Source of the DNA: Acidobacteriota bacterium
Lineage (GTDB): Bacteria > Acidobacteriota > Terriglobia > Bryobacterales > Bryobacteraceae
NCBI GenBank assembly: GCA_016213775.1
Contig: JACQZR010000280.1
Location: forward strand, 1 to 64,000
Direction of reading: 5' to 3'
Length of the DNA stretch: 64,000 nt
In this document: piece after piece, positions 52,202 through 61,287 of the stretch
How the letters are laid out: each line of letters begins with the position of its first letter
Position numbering within the stretch: the first letter of the stretch is position 1
Position numbers and translations under genes: made by a program
The notes under the pieces: generated by a model
Told to the model about the DNA's origin: nothing
The model's database searches: none
The model's input: only the letters and a program-made list of their open reading frames with translations

Positions 52202-53722
52202 ATGCTCCGGCGCCTGATTGCCGCCGCAATCTTTTTCATCATCTTGTTTGGGTACGCGTGGCACGCCGGACAAGCGGGTCTTGCGGCGGGCTACATCGAT
52301 CCCGTAGGGAAGATCGTCCCGCAGGATGAAGCCCTCTACAGCAGCATCGCGCTGCGAATGGCGGAGCGCGGCGACTGGTTGACACCGCATTTCATGGGGC
52401 GGCTGGCATTGTTCAAACCGCCGCTGGTTTATTGGGCATCGGCGGCGAGCGTGCGGCTGTTTGGGGATACGGTGCTGTCGTTGCGGCTGCCTTCGCTGTT
52501 TGCCGGGGCGTTAGTGCCGGCGCTACTGTTCTATTGGATTGGCGGGGCACGCGGGGTGATCGCGGCGGGTCTGCTGGCGGCGCATCCGTTGTGGTTCACG
52601 CTGGCACGGCTGAACCTCACCGACGCGTTGTTGGGGCTATGGATCACGCTGGCGGCGGTGAGTTTGTGGAAGGATTCGCGGACTGGCTTTGTTTTCGCGG
52701 CGGCCGCGGCGATCCTGACAAAGGGAATTGCGGGGTTGACTCCGATCTTCATTTGGGCACTTTGGACGGCGTTGACTCGAGTTTCGCCGCGGCGGTGGTT
52801 ACCGGCTGTTGTGGGCAGTCTCGCGCTGGCGTCGCCATGGTTCCTGTATCAGCTCGCGGTACATCCGAAGTGGTTTTGGGCGGAGTTCGTGCAGGTGGAG
52901 ATCCTCGGATTCTCGCTGGGGTCGGGGGTTCCGCAGACGACACAAGAATCACAGATTTTGTTTTATGCCAAGCGGCTGTGGATGGCCGATCCGCTGGTGC
53001 CGGTGCTAGTGGCTTGTGCCCTCGTTGCCTTGTGGCGAGGCCGTCAGGACGGTAGAGCGCCGCTGCTGGCCGCGTGGATGATTGTGGTGTTGGGGCTCGC
53101 GGCAGCGAACAGCTATCGCAATGTTGCCTACGTGCTGGCGGGGGTGCCGGCGATGTGCTGGATTGCAGCGGAATATGCACCATGGCGGCGCGGGCGTTGG
53201 GATTGGGTGCTGGCGGGAGTGGTATTGTGCGCGGTGGTTCCCGTGCGGGCGTTGCATTCGCGGATGGAGCCGCGAGTTGCGGCAACCGCCTGGTTGCAGC
53301 GGTATGCGGCGTTACAGCGGCCCAATCCACTGGTGAGTGTGGATGGGGAAGAGGAACTGGTTGCGGCGACATTGGGGTTGCCGCGGCTGCACTATTTGTT
53401 TGTGCAGCCGGAGAGCACGTTCCGGCGGTATGGGCTGGATTTCCGGTATCTGGGGATCGCGCTCAGAGTGGACGAGTTTTTGCGGCGGCGGGAACTAATG
53501 GGGCAGTTTGAACAGCGTCTGCGTGAGTGGCAGGTGCCTTCCACGGAGGCGGTGGGCAGTGTGATTGCCGCCCCTGCGGCGGAGGATGTGCGGCGGTTGA
53601 TTGCCGATGCTCCCGAGGTGGATTTTTTCATTCCGGGCCGGTTGCGCGGGGTGGCCGGCGGCTCACACGAATTGCGTGAGGCTGGCTCTGGGGTGTTTTT
53701 GCTGTCAGGTGTTGGGCGGTAA
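52202..53722 (+). CDS. ArnT-like GT39 membrane glycosyltransferase
   Basis: 506 residues with about eleven hydrophobic segments. The first periplasmic loop carries the catalytic acidic pair D42-E43 (IVPQDEALYSSIALRMAERG), then GDWLTPHFMGRLALFKPPLV, closely following ArnT (DExxY...W..P......KPPL). The C-terminal part is soluble and ends near ...GVFLLSGVGR. ArnT enzymes move 4-amino-arabinose or other sugars from undecaprenyl phosphate to lipid A or proteins. It is the third GT39-type protein in the window and follows the GH36-like gene by 21 bp on the same strand. Acceptor unknown. Confidence 0.82.
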   Translation: MLRRLIAAAIFFIILFGYAWHAGQAGLAAGYIDPVGKIVPQDEALYSSIALRMAERGDWLTPHFMGRLALFKPPLVYWASAASVRLFGDTVLSLRLPSLFAGALVPALLFYWIGGARGVIAAGLLAAHPLWFTLARLNLTDALLGLWITLAAVSLWKDSRTGFVFAAAAAILTKGIAGLTPIFIWALWTALTRVSPRRWLPAVVGSLALASPWFLYQLAVHPKWFWAEFVQVEILGFSLGSGVPQTTQESQILFYAKRLWMADPLVPVLVACALVALWRGRQDGRAPLLAAWMIVVLGLAAANSYRNVAYVLAGVPAMCWIAAEYAPWRRGRWDWVLAGVVLCAVVPVRALHSRMEPRVAATAWLQRYAALQRPNPLVSVDGEEELVAATLGLPRLHYLFVQPESTFRRYGLDFRYLGIALRVDEFLRRRELMGQFEQRLREWQVPSTEAVGSVIAAPAAEDVRRLIADAPEVDFFIPGRLRGVAGGSHELREAGSGVFLLSGVGR

Positions 53723-53871
53723 CGCTCCGCTTACCCCGCAGAGCAGTGGGCGTTACCGGCGGTAGCCGCTCATTTCGCGGATCGCCATCAGTGTTCTGAA
53801 TCGGACTACAACGGGGCTCACACGAAGTTCGAAGATGATTCCCGGAAATGTCAAACGGCTGCCACCTCGGC

Positions 53872-54033
53872 AGGGGCCGATTACCAATCGGCGCCGAGTC
53901 TCGGCATGAGTGCCGAGACTGGCTGGCCTGGAAAGGCCAGCCGCGGCCAGGATTGGCCGCCCCACAAGACGGCGAATGTGCAAACTCCAGGGGCCGATTA
54001 CCAATCGGCCGCAGCTTGACAGGCTGCCCCACA
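53872..54033. repeat. Compound multi-hairpin palindromic repeat, two modules
   Basis: Two modules start with the same 20 bases, GGGGCCGATTACCAATCGGC (53873-53892 and 53990-54009), and each ends in GCCCCACA. Inside, perfect hairpins follow one another. Module 1 has CCGATT-ACC-AATCGG, AGTCTCGGC-6-GCCGAGACT, GGCTGGCCT-4-AGGCCAGCC and GCGGCCA-4-TGGCCGC. Module 2 has CCGATT-ACC-AATCGG and GCAGC-7-GCTGC. The leading GGGG can pair with the closing CCCC, making branched structures with four and two arms. The rest of the gap 53723-54053 shows no gene. Confidence 0.8.
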
Positions 54034-54053
54034 TGCGGCCTGAGACTTCCGGA

Positions 54054-55028
54054 TTAGACGTCGCTGTGGAAGAAGGCACTCTGGAATTGGGCGATCTGGC
54101 CTTTCTGCACCTGATTGCGCCGGACACCGTAGGACATGAGCTTGGTGTGATCGCCGATGTGACCACAGAAGCCGACGACATGTCCCATTTCGTGAACGAG
54201 AGTGGCGCCGTCGATGGCGCGGTTGTTGACGTTGATGATGATGTAGCCCTTCTTCACGCCGATCGTTTTGCACTCGTCCATGTCGTGCAGTTCACCGCCT
54301 TCGGGCACGGTCTGGCCGGCAAGATTGCCAGGGTCCTTGTCGGGGTCGGTATGCGTACGGGCATTCGCCATCACCACGATCAGTTTGTTGGACTGGTAAG
54401 CGGGCAACGCCTTGACTTTTGTGGAGAGCGCCGGGACGTTGCCGATGTCCTTGGTGCAGACAACGCCGCTCTCGAAGCCCTGAATGGTGGGCTTGTCTCC
54501 AACGCCGTACCAAGAAAGGCTGGGGGTGACGCGAAGCTTGAAGCCGTGCTTTTCGAGCAGCAGGCTGGCAACAGTGCTGCAATGGGGCAGCGGGCTTACC
54601 GGAGGAGGCGGCGTGGCCCAAACGACGTGCACGTTCAGGTAGCCGGTGCCTTTCGAGGTGTCCTCCGCCACCGCGGGCTTGGCGCCGCACTGGAGACGCG
54701 CCCAATCCCAGACATCGACGCCGAATTGCAGTTCCAGGCGATAGACGCCGGTGACCTTATTCATTTGGATTTTGTAGACGGTGACCTCGGTGTTGGGGAT
54801 CTTGTTGAGCTTGGTAATGGTGGCGACTTTGGCATCGACGCCGAGCACCTGGGGGCGCAGATCGCCAGGCTTGAGCTTGTTTACATCGAGCGCCTTGTCC
54901 TCAGACACAACCAGTTTGAGCGCGTCCGTCATCCCCCAAACGCCGATCGTGAATGATCCGCCAGAGGTGGCATGGATGGTATCGAGGGAGAGTCTCTTCT
55001 TGCCGTCGCCCGATGTAAAGTGTGACAT
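54054..55028 (-). CDS. Metzincin-type zinc metalloprotease-like protein
   Basis: 324 residues from ATG 55028, chosen because GAGG lies 9 bases before it; a TTG at 55043 is the alternative. Residues 279-290 read HEMGHVVGFCGH, a perfect HExxHxxGxxGH zinc site, and Met298 in KLMSYG fits the Met-turn about eight residues later, as in metzincins. The preceding region (YIIINVNNRAIDGATLVHEM) forms the usual strand and helix. No signal peptide is seen, which is odd for a protease of this clan. The N-terminal 150 residues are beta-rich and unrecognised. The compound hairpin repeat lies just beyond its 3' end. Confidence 0.75.
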   Translation of the reverse strand: MSHFTSGDGKKRLSLDTIHATSGGSFTIGVWGMTDALKLVVSEDKALDVNKLKPGDLRPQVLGVDAKVATITKLNKIPNTEVTVYKIQMNKVTGVYRLELQFGVDVWDWARLQCGAKPAVAEDTSKGTGYLNVHVVWATPPPPVSPLPHCSTVASLLLEKHGFKLRVTPSLSWYGVGDKPTIQGFESGVVCTKDIGNVPALSTKVKALPAYQSNKLIVVMANARTHTDPDKDPGNLAGQTVPEGGELHDMDECKTIGVKKGYIIINVNNRAIDGATLVHEMGHVVGFCGHIGDHTKLMSYGVRRNQVQKGQIAQFQSAFFHSDV

Positions 55029-55082
55029 TGCGTTGTGCCTCAACCGTGCATGCGCAATGCGGGCGGCGAATCTTGTCAGCGA

Positions 55083-55775
55083 TTACGAAAAAATGTCGCG
55101 AGGCGATTGTTGATAGGCCCGTAGAGCCTCGGAATAGCGGACTCCGCAGGTTTTTCCCCTATAGGCCGCAAGGGTTTCCTTGGCGTCGACCGCAGCGTCA
55201 TATTCCCGGCCGGAGTATTCCTGATTGCGCATCAAGGCCATCACGCGGCCGAGCCATTCCCGGGCGGTGGGCCACTGCTCGCTGATGTCTACGAACGTGT
55301 CGGGCTCGTAGCCGATGGTGTGGCGCGGGCCGTTGTCGTACCAATAGGTGCGGCGCGGCGGGCGGTAATCCTGCTTGCCCAGCAACTGGCCACCGTAGTT
55401 GAGGGCGATCTCGCAAAGCTGCGAGGCCATGCGGTGATCGTCGTGATGATCGTGGGGCCAAAGGATGATCGCCATGTCGGGCTTCACATCCGTCACCAGT
55501 TCGGCAACCTTCTTTTTGTTTTCCGTGGTGACGTCGAATTCGTGGGAGGCGAAATCAAGGAAGCGCATCTCGGCGCCGTAATGGTGGGCGAGGTCCTTGG
55601 TGCCTTTGACAAGCGCTTCATGACGGCCCTTGGCGGGCGGCCAATTGCGATAGTCGCCGATGAGGGCGGCGATGACCACGCGCCATTCCCTGGCGATGGC
55701 CTGGAGCGCGATTCCTGGCACACCGAACACAACGTCGTCATAGTGGGCGCCCATGGCGAGCAGCGTCTTTGGCAT
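55083..55775 (-). CDS. PIG-L/LmbE-like deacetylase
   Basis: 230 residues from ATG 55775 ([20 protein letters not shown]). The family's zinc-binding motif AHPDD is here AHYDD, and the second element is [13 protein letters not shown], with His and Asp ligands in place. The fold is the LmbE/GlcNAc-PI de-N-acetylase type that removes acetyl from N-acetylglucosamine conjugates. The substitution of Pro by Tyr in the first motif is unusual but leaves the metal ligands. The longer open frame overlaps the divergent YihY gene and is not real. It may work with cell-surface glycans; substrate unknown. Confidence 0.82.
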   Translation of the reverse strand: MPKTLLAMGAHYDDVVFGVPGIALQAIAREWRVVIAALIGDYRNWPPAKGRHEALVKGTKDLAHHYGAEMRFLDFASHEFDVTTENKKKVAELVTDVKPDMAIILWPHDHHDDHRMASQLCEIALNYGGQLLGKQDYRPPRRTYWYDNGPRHTIGYEPDTFVDISEQWPTAREWLGRVMALMRNQEYSGREYDAAVDAKETLAAYRGKTCGVRYSEALRAYQQSPRDIFS

Positions 55776-55810
55776 ATGGAGACTGATTGTATCTACACTG
55801 GAGGTTGACC

Positions 55811-56686
55811 GTGTCGGTACAAAGCGTCTGGCAGTTTCTCCGCCGCAACTTCGGCCCCACATTTCATTTCTGGATGGAGACCGAGACACACGTTTACGCG
55901 TTCTCCATCGCGGCCAACGTACTGCTCTCGTTTTTCCCGTTTTTGATCGTGATGATGAGCCTGTGCAAACACGTGCTGGCGTGGAAGGCGGCGGTCGATG
56001 CGATTCACTTCGCGTTGAGCGAATCGTTTCCAGGGCAGTGGAGCTCGTGGCTGTCGGGCAATTTGAACTGGATCGTGATGAAACGCGGGCCGTTCGAGAT
56101 CACCTCCGTGCTAGTGCTGTTCTTCACCGCGAACGGCGTGTTTGAGCCGCTGGAAGTGGCGTTGAATCGTGTATGGAAGGTGAAGGTGAACCGGAGTTTT
56201 TTGCGAAACCAGATGATCAGCCTGGGACTGATTTTCGCGTGCGGAACATTGATGCTGCTGTCGCTGTCGTTGACTGCCGCGAACCGGACGTTTCTGGCGA
56301 AAGCTTTCGCGCAGGACTGGAGTCTGACCGGGGCCTTGGGCTCCTTGTTCTTTCGCGGCGCCGCGGCGATGGTGACGATGTTGGTCCTGTTCCTGATCTA
56401 CTGGCTGCTGCCGAACACGAAGATCGCGTGGCGGCGAGTGTTGCCGGTGGCGATCCTCTGCGGCATGCTGATCGAGTTGCTGAAGTGGCTGACGATTTTC
56501 TTCTGGAAGAAGATCGATGAAAAGTTCTATCTCGAATACGGGCCGTTTGAATACGCGGCGATTATGGTGTTCTGGTCGTTCCTGGCATCGATGCTGGTGC
56601 TGGGCGGAGCGGAGTTCGCGGCGCGCAAGGGCATCGAGATGAAGGCGGAGGAAGTGGCGGCGGAGGAGTCGATCTCAGCGTCCTAG
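55811..56686 (+). CDS. YihY/BrkB family membrane protein
   Basis: 291 residues from GTG 55811, selected because GGAGG ends 6 bases upstream; the TTG at 55787 lacks a site. The protein has six hydrophobic segments and family motifs: [20 protein letters not shown] (about residues 33-52), [37 protein letters not shown] and the late [20 protein letters not shown]. BrkB/YihY proteins are inner-membrane proteins of unknown mechanism, once linked to serum resistance and wrongly called RNase BN. Divergent from the PIG-L gene by 35 bp; 3' end overlaps the GlcG-like gene by 12 bp. Confidence 0.88.
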   Translation: MSVQSVWQFLRRNFGPTFHFWMETETHVYAFSIAANVLLSFFPFLIVMMSLCKHVLAWKAAVDAIHFALSESFPGQWSSWLSGNLNWIVMKRGPFEITSVLVLFFTANGVFEPLEVALNRVWKVKVNRSFLRNQMISLGLIFACGTLMLLSLSLTAANRTFLAKAFAQDWSLTGALGSLFFRGAAAMVTMLVLFLIYWLLPNTKIAWRRVLPVAILCGMLIELLKWLTIFFWKKIDEKFYLEYGPFEYAAIMVFWSFLASMLVLGGAEFAARKGIEMKAEEVAAEESISAS

Positions 56687-57154
56687 TATCTTCGCGAGAG
56701 CGTCGATGGCGGCTTGAGCAATCTGCGCATCCTGATTCGATTGCACGCCGCTGACGCCAATCGCACCGATCAGTTTGCCGTCCGCCATAATGGGGATGCC
56801 GCCTTCCACCGGCAGCGCACCGGGCAGCTTCAACACCACCTGGCGTCCACCCGCGACGGCATCTTCAAAAGCCTTGGTGGGGCGCTTAAAACGCACCGCG
56901 GTCTTGGCTTTTTCTAATGCCACTTCGATAGAGCCTATCTGGGTCTCGTCCATCTTCTGGAGGTAGATGAGGTTCGCGCCATCGTCCACCAAGCAGATGA
57001 CGACGTTCCATTTGTTCTTACGGGCCTCGGCTTCGGCGGCGGCGGCCATCTGTTTCGACACTTCGAGATTGAGAGCCTTTTTGGTGGTGAGTTCGGCCGT
57101 GTGCGCCAGAGCGGCAACGGTGAAGAGGGTGCCGAGAATTCGCAGGGTTCGCAT
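56675..57154 (-). CDS. GlcG/HbpS family exported protein
   Basis: 159 residues from ATG 57154. Signal peptide about 1-18 (MRTLRILGTLFTVAALAH). The GlcG/HbpS (DUF336) domain is complete: TTKKALNLEVSKQMAAAAEA, VVICLVDDGANLIYLQKMDE, ALEKAKTAVRFKRPTKAFED and GGIPIMADGKLIGAIGVSGV. Members bind heme (HbpS) or accompany glycolate and diol utilisation enzymes (GlcG). The export signal favours a periplasmic heme- or cofactor-binding role. It is divergent from the propeller-PHP gene by 39 bp and convergent with the YihY gene. Confidence 0.85.
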   Translation of the reverse strand: MRTLRILGTLFTVAALAHTAELTTKKALNLEVSKQMAAAAEAEARKNKWNVVICLVDDGANLIYLQKMDETQIGSIEVALEKAKTAVRFKRPTKAFEDAVAGGRQVVLKLPGALPVEGGIPIMADGKLIGAIGVSGVQSNQDAQIAQAAIDALAKILGR

Positions 57155-57193
57155 ATTGGTGCATTGTCTCACGCGTTGCGATAGCGTAGTGGC

Positions 57194-60025
57194 GTGCGAA
57201 CGAGAACGTGGATGATTGCCGGGGGCGGATGCGCCCTGTTTCTGCTGCCCTTGTACCTGCGCACCGCGCAAACCGCGGCGATTCCGATGGCCGATGCGCA
57301 GGCGGAGCAGAGTATCACGGTGAGGATCATGTTCGGGGTTGGCAAGCACCATCCGAAGACGTGGGATGGCGAGATGCGGGTGCAGCGCGGAACCGTTCGG
57401 AAGCTGACCGGCGTTTTCTTTGAACAGAAGGACGCCATCACAGGGCCGAACGGTTGGAAGTGCACGTCGCGGGCAACCAATTACATGAACTCACTTTCGC
57501 CGCGTGGCTACGATCCGGTACACACCAGGCCGTATGAACTGATGCCGAACGGAGTGGTTGCGGTGTTGAACGCAGCGGCGGATTCGCGCGTGGATGTGAC
57601 CACCGCGTCGGGCGATTTTTCCTTCGCCCTGCCGGCCCTGGCGTATGGGCGGAGAGTGCGCTTTCTCGATGGTGATGTCACCGTGGAGCGAATTCCGAAT
57701 ACCATTCCGCTGACGACGCAGGATGGCGAGCGCGACTATATAGCGATGGCGACGGATTCGCGGGGAGCGGTGTGGGCTTCCTGGATCCGGTATGCAAATC
57801 GTGAGGATGCTGTGTGGGTGTCGCGCCGCGGCAGCGCAGGTTGGGAGCCGGCAATGCAGGTGAGCGGCGGCGATTCGAGAGACAACTTCCGTACGGCGCT
57901 GGTGGAGGATGGCCAGCAACGGATGTGGTGCATATGGTCGGCCAAAGCCGGGAACGAGTGGACCGTCCGGGGTCGGTATTTTCAGAACAATCAGTGGTCC
58001 AGTGCGCAGCGGCTCACTGGGGATGCGGGGCCGAATCTGAATCATGCGGCGGTGCGCGATGCCAAGGGCAGAGTGCATCTGGTGTGGCAGGGCTTTCGTA
58101 ATCAACGGTCAGAGATCCTGACGAAGACGTGGGACGGGCAGGCTTGGGGGCAGGAGCAGCGGATCAGCACGGGAGCGGCCGATCAATGGATGCCGGCGCT
58201 GGCTGCGGATTCGAAGGGCAATGTATGGTTCGGATGGGATGGATACGAGAGCGGCAATTTCGATGTGTTCGTCCGGCGGATGACTCCGGACGGGAAGTTG
58301 GACGCCGTAAAACGGATCACGCGCTCGGCGGGCTACGACGCCAATGTATCGCTCACGTGTGACCGGCAGGACCGGTTGTGGATGGCGTGGGATGCCGCCG
58401 AGGTGAACTGGGGCAAGGATTGGAACAGCCAGCACTTTGCTCCACGCGGCGGCAACGGTCTGTATCGCACGCGAGCGCTCCGAATGGCGGTGTTGGAAGG
58501 GGACCGTGTGCTGCAGCCGCCTGACATCATGCAGGCGATCCCGCCGGAGAATCGCGACTATTTTCAAATGGCCCGGCTGGTGCAGGATGTCGCGGGGCGC
58601 ATGTGGGCGGTGGGGCGATCACTCACCGGGTTCCGCACTCGCGTGCAGAACAATTGGGGAGCGAACGGGATGTGGGAGGTGATGGTCACCGCGCTCGAAG
58701 GCGACCGATGGTTGCCGGCGATGAAGCTGTCGGCAACGGCTGGGCGCAATGATGTGCGAATTGCCACGGCCACGGATGCGAAGGGGGCGTTGTGGTTTGG
58801 ATGGTCCGGTGATGGGCGCACGTTTGGACGGCCTGCGGCGCAGACCACAGAGGTGGCGTATACGCGGATTGATCCGCCGGCGGGGGCGTTCACGGCGCGG
58901 CTGACGCCGTTTGTGGAACCGGTGTTGGAGGCCAAGCCGGTGCATCCGAATGAAGTGGCGAACGTGGCGGCGATTCGCGGCTACCGGTATCGCGCGGGCA
59001 GCAAGCAGTACCGGATTCTGCGGGGCGATCTGCACCGTCACACGGACATGTCCGCCGATGGGATTGGCGATGGATCGCTGCTGGATTTCTACCGCTATGC
59101 GTTCACGGCGGGGCAGTACGATTTCATGCTCGTGGCCGATCATCAGTATGGGAACACGGAGTACAACTGGTGGCGGACGGAGAAATCGGAAGATGCCTTT
59201 CTGGTGCAGGGCCGCTTCTGGCCGCTGTTTGGAACGGAGCGGAGCGTGCCGTATCCAAACGGGCATCGGAATAATGTGTTTGCCGAGCGCGGCAATCGCG
59301 AATTGCCGATCAGCAAAGAAGAGCAGGCGGGCAAGGTGGACACAGGCCCGGTGCTGTATCCGTATTTGCGCGAGCGGAAGGGCGTGACGACGCTGCACAG
59401 TTCGGCTTCGGATCAGGGGACGGACTGGCGCGATAACGACCCGGCTTTGGAGCCGTTGGTGGAGTTGTATCAGGGGTTGAATTCATCCTACGAATACGAA
59501 GATGCCCCGCGCGCCGATACGCCGGAGCGGCGGTATTATCATCACGGCGATGGGTGGCGTCCCGACGGGTTTGTGTGGAAGGCGTGGGCCAAAGGGTTGA
59601 AGCTGGGCGTGCAGGCAAGCGCGGATCATATCGCGACGCACGATGCCTACGCGTGCCTGCTGGTGGATGCGGGCAAGTCCACCACGCGCGAGGATTTGCT
59701 GAATGCGATGCGCGCGCGGCATGCGTATGCGGCCACGGACAACATCATCCTGGATGTGCGCATCGGCGAGCACGTGATGGGAGACATTTTCGAATCGCGC
59801 GAGGCGCCGGTCTTGAAGGTGCATGTCGAAGGGACGGGGCCGATCGACAAGATCGTGATCATCAAGGACAACACGTTTGTGCATACGGCGCGGCCCAATG
59901 GGGCGAAGGCGGATTTTGAGTTTCGCGACGCGGATAGCAGGCCGGGCGAGAGCTACTACTATGTGCGGGTGCAACAGAAGGAAGGGCAACTGGCGTGGTC
60001 GAGCCCGATCTGGGTGCGGCGCTGA
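57194..60025 (+). CDS. Exported beta-propeller plus PHP-like metal-dependent hydrolase
   Basis: 943 residues from GTG 57194, signal peptide about 1-28. About residues 165-560 form a BNR/sialidase-like propeller with repeated blocks ending in W-x-W/GW: GAVWASWIRYANREDAVW, RMWCIWSAK, GRVHLVWQGF, GNVWFGWDGYESGNFDVF and ALWFGWSGD. From about 605 a DUF3604/PHP-like domain follows: RGDLHRHTDMSADGIGDG, DFMLVADHQYG, GVTTLHSSASDQGTDW and GVQASADHIATHDAYACLLV, giving the His/Asp metal cluster of PHP enzymes. The end is a small beta domain (IDKIVIIKDNTFVHTARP). Probably a periplasmic phosphoesterase or hydrolase on a large substrate; identity unknown. Confidence 0.75.
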   Translation: MRTRTWMIAGGGCALFLLPLYLRTAQTAAIPMADAQAEQSITVRIMFGVGKHHPKTWDGEMRVQRGTVRKLTGVFFEQKDAITGPNGWKCTSRATNYMNSLSPRGYDPVHTRPYELMPNGVVAVLNAAADSRVDVTTASGDFSFALPALAYGRRVRFLDGDVTVERIPNTIPLTTQDGERDYIAMATDSRGAVWASWIRYANREDAVWVSRRGSAGWEPAMQVSGGDSRDNFRTALVEDGQQRMWCIWSAKAGNEWTVRGRYFQNNQWSSAQRLTGDAGPNLNHAAVRDAKGRVHLVWQGFRNQRSEILTKTWDGQAWGQEQRISTGAADQWMPALAADSKGNVWFGWDGYESGNFDVFVRRMTPDGKLDAVKRITRSAGYDANVSLTCDRQDRLWMAWDAAEVNWGKDWNSQHFAPRGGNGLYRTRALRMAVLEGDRVLQPPDIMQAIPPENRDYFQMARLVQDVAGRMWAVGRSLTGFRTRVQNNWGANGMWEVMVTALEGDRWLPAMKLSATAGRNDVRIATATDAKGALWFGWSGDGRTFGRPAAQTTEVAYTRIDPPAGAFTARLTPFVEPVLEAKPVHPNEVANVAAIRGYRYRAGSKQYRILRGDLHRHTDMSADGIGDGSLLDFYRYAFTAGQYDFMLVADHQYGNTEYNWWRTEKSEDAFLVQGRFWPLFGTERSVPYPNGHRNNVFAERGNRELPISKEEQAGKVDTGPVLYPYLRERKGVTTLHSSASDQGTDWRDNDPALEPLVELYQGLNSSYEYEDAPRADTPERRYYHHGDGWRPDGFVWKAWAKGLKLGVQASADHIATHDAYACLLVDAGKSTTREDLLNAMRARHAYAATDNIILDVRIGEHVMGDIFESREAPVLKVHVEGTGPIDKIVIIKDNTFVHTARPNGAKADFEFRDADSRPGESYYYVRVQQKEGQLAWSSPIWVRR

Positions 60026-60059
60026 CCGCGAAGTGATACTTTATTCGGCGAGGTTCCAA

Positions 60060-60503
60060 ATGAATACGCCATCCCGTCGAGCGGTGATTCGCGGCGCGGC
60101 CGCTGCCGCTCCCGCTATCGGAAAATCGTTTGAACAAGGCAGCCCAAATGACCGTGTCAATGTCGCGGTCGTCGGCTTTCATGGCCGGGGACGCGGGCAT
60201 ATCACGGGCTTTGCGAAAGTGCCGAATGTGCGGATCGCGGCGCTGTGCGATGCCGATGAACGGCTCTTCACCGGCGGTGTCGCACTGGTGGAGAAACTGC
60301 AAGGCCACAAGCCGGCAACAGAGTTCGACATCCGGCGGCTGCTGGAGCGCAAGGACATCGACGCGGTGTCGATTGCCAGTCCTGATTACTGGCACGCGCT
60401 GATGACCAATCCGGACAAGGAAGCGATCGTTGGGGATGCCGAGGCCAATGCGATGATCACGCGGAAATATCGCGAACCTTATGTGCTGCCGGAGAAGGTG
60501 TGA
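60060..60503 (+). pseudogene. Gfo/Idh/MocA oxidoreductase with large internal deletion
   Basis: 147 codons from ATG 60060, frame intact. The N-terminus is a Tat-like signal (SRRAVIRGAAAAAP) and the front half of the Rossmann domain (VNVAVVGFHGRGRGHITGFA, IDAVSIASPDYWHALM). Directly after this comes the extreme C-terminus of the same family (DKEAIVGDAEANAMITRKYR then EPYVLPEKV). About 270 residues, including the EKP catalytic loop and all substrate-binding strands, are missing. The join preserves frame and stop. The protein would lack activity. It follows the propeller-PHP gene by 34 bp. Confidence 0.75.
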
Positions 60504-60563
60504 GGCGGAGGAGTGCCCACTGACCTGCATGATGTTGTGGTGGAAGAAGACGCCTGCGCGTAG

Positions 60564-61247
60564 TTATTGGTGCGGGCAGCGATTGGCGGCGGCGAGGCGG
60601 GCGGCGAATTCGGCATGCTCAGGAGTGGCCAGGCCCTGCCGCAGGACTTCCAGCAGGCGGGGCCGCTGCGTCCAGAATGCCTCGGCATCCAACCATAATC
60701 CAGGGAAGATGGTGGAGCGGTAGACACCGTCCGGATCGCGGGGCAGTTCCAGGTAGGAACCGTCGCGCAACACTCTCCAGGTGATCTTCGGCAGCAAAGT
60801 TTCGAGAGTGATGTATTCGCGCACTCCGGCCCGCTGATAGAGTGCCAGTTTGGGGCCGAAATCCACTTCGGTGGAGGTGACGCAAATCTCCAGGGCCAGT
60901 TCCGGGGCACCTGCCGCGTACTTTCCCCATGTCCCGGATTGACCGCCATGCTCCGGAAGGATACGTAAAGCGGCGTCAGGTTGGGGGGCGCTCTCCAACA
61001 TCATCCAGGTACCATTGGCGCCGCCCACGCAACCGGGCGTGGCTTGCGCATAGGTCCAGAGCCAGCCATGGGCCTGAAGAGCATAATCGCTGTGGTGAAG
61101 ACTTACGGGGGACGGCACGTACACGATTCCTTCGATCAGCTCGGCGTTCTTCAAGCCGGGCAATTGCTCCCAACGAGCCAGGAATTCCTCGCGGCTCATC
61201 CGCTCACCGGTTATCAGACGTGGCGCCATGGGCTGGGCACTTGTCAT
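60564..61247 (-). CDS. Uma2 (DUF820) family putative endonuclease
   Basis: 227 residues of the Uma2 family, which has a PD-(D/E)xK restriction-nuclease fold. Visible elements: LKNAELIEGIVYVPSPVSLH (N-terminal strand with Glu), QPDAALRI (Asp), ELALEICVTSTEVDFGPKLA with Glu-x-Lys and the helix Lys, and YQRAGVREYITLE. Uma2 genes are hugely expanded in cyanobacteria and present in acidobacteria, often near mobile DNA; the biological role is not established. It is a single gene on the minus strand between the Gfo/Idh relic and the ydcF-like gene. Confidence 0.85.
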   Translation of the reverse strand: MTSAQPMAPRLITGERMSREEFLARWEQLPGLKNAELIEGIVYVPSPVSLHHSDYALQAHGWLWTYAQATPGCVGGANGTWMMLESAPQPDAALRILPEHGGQSGTWGKYAAGAPELALEICVTSTEVDFGPKLALYQRAGVREYITLETLLPKITWRVLRDGSYLELPRDPDGVYRSTIFPGLWLDAEAFWTQRPRLLEVLRQGLATPEHAEFAARLAAANRCPHQ

Positions 61248-61287
61248 TTGCCTATGTCCTTATCCATTAGCATACCAGCCTGACATC

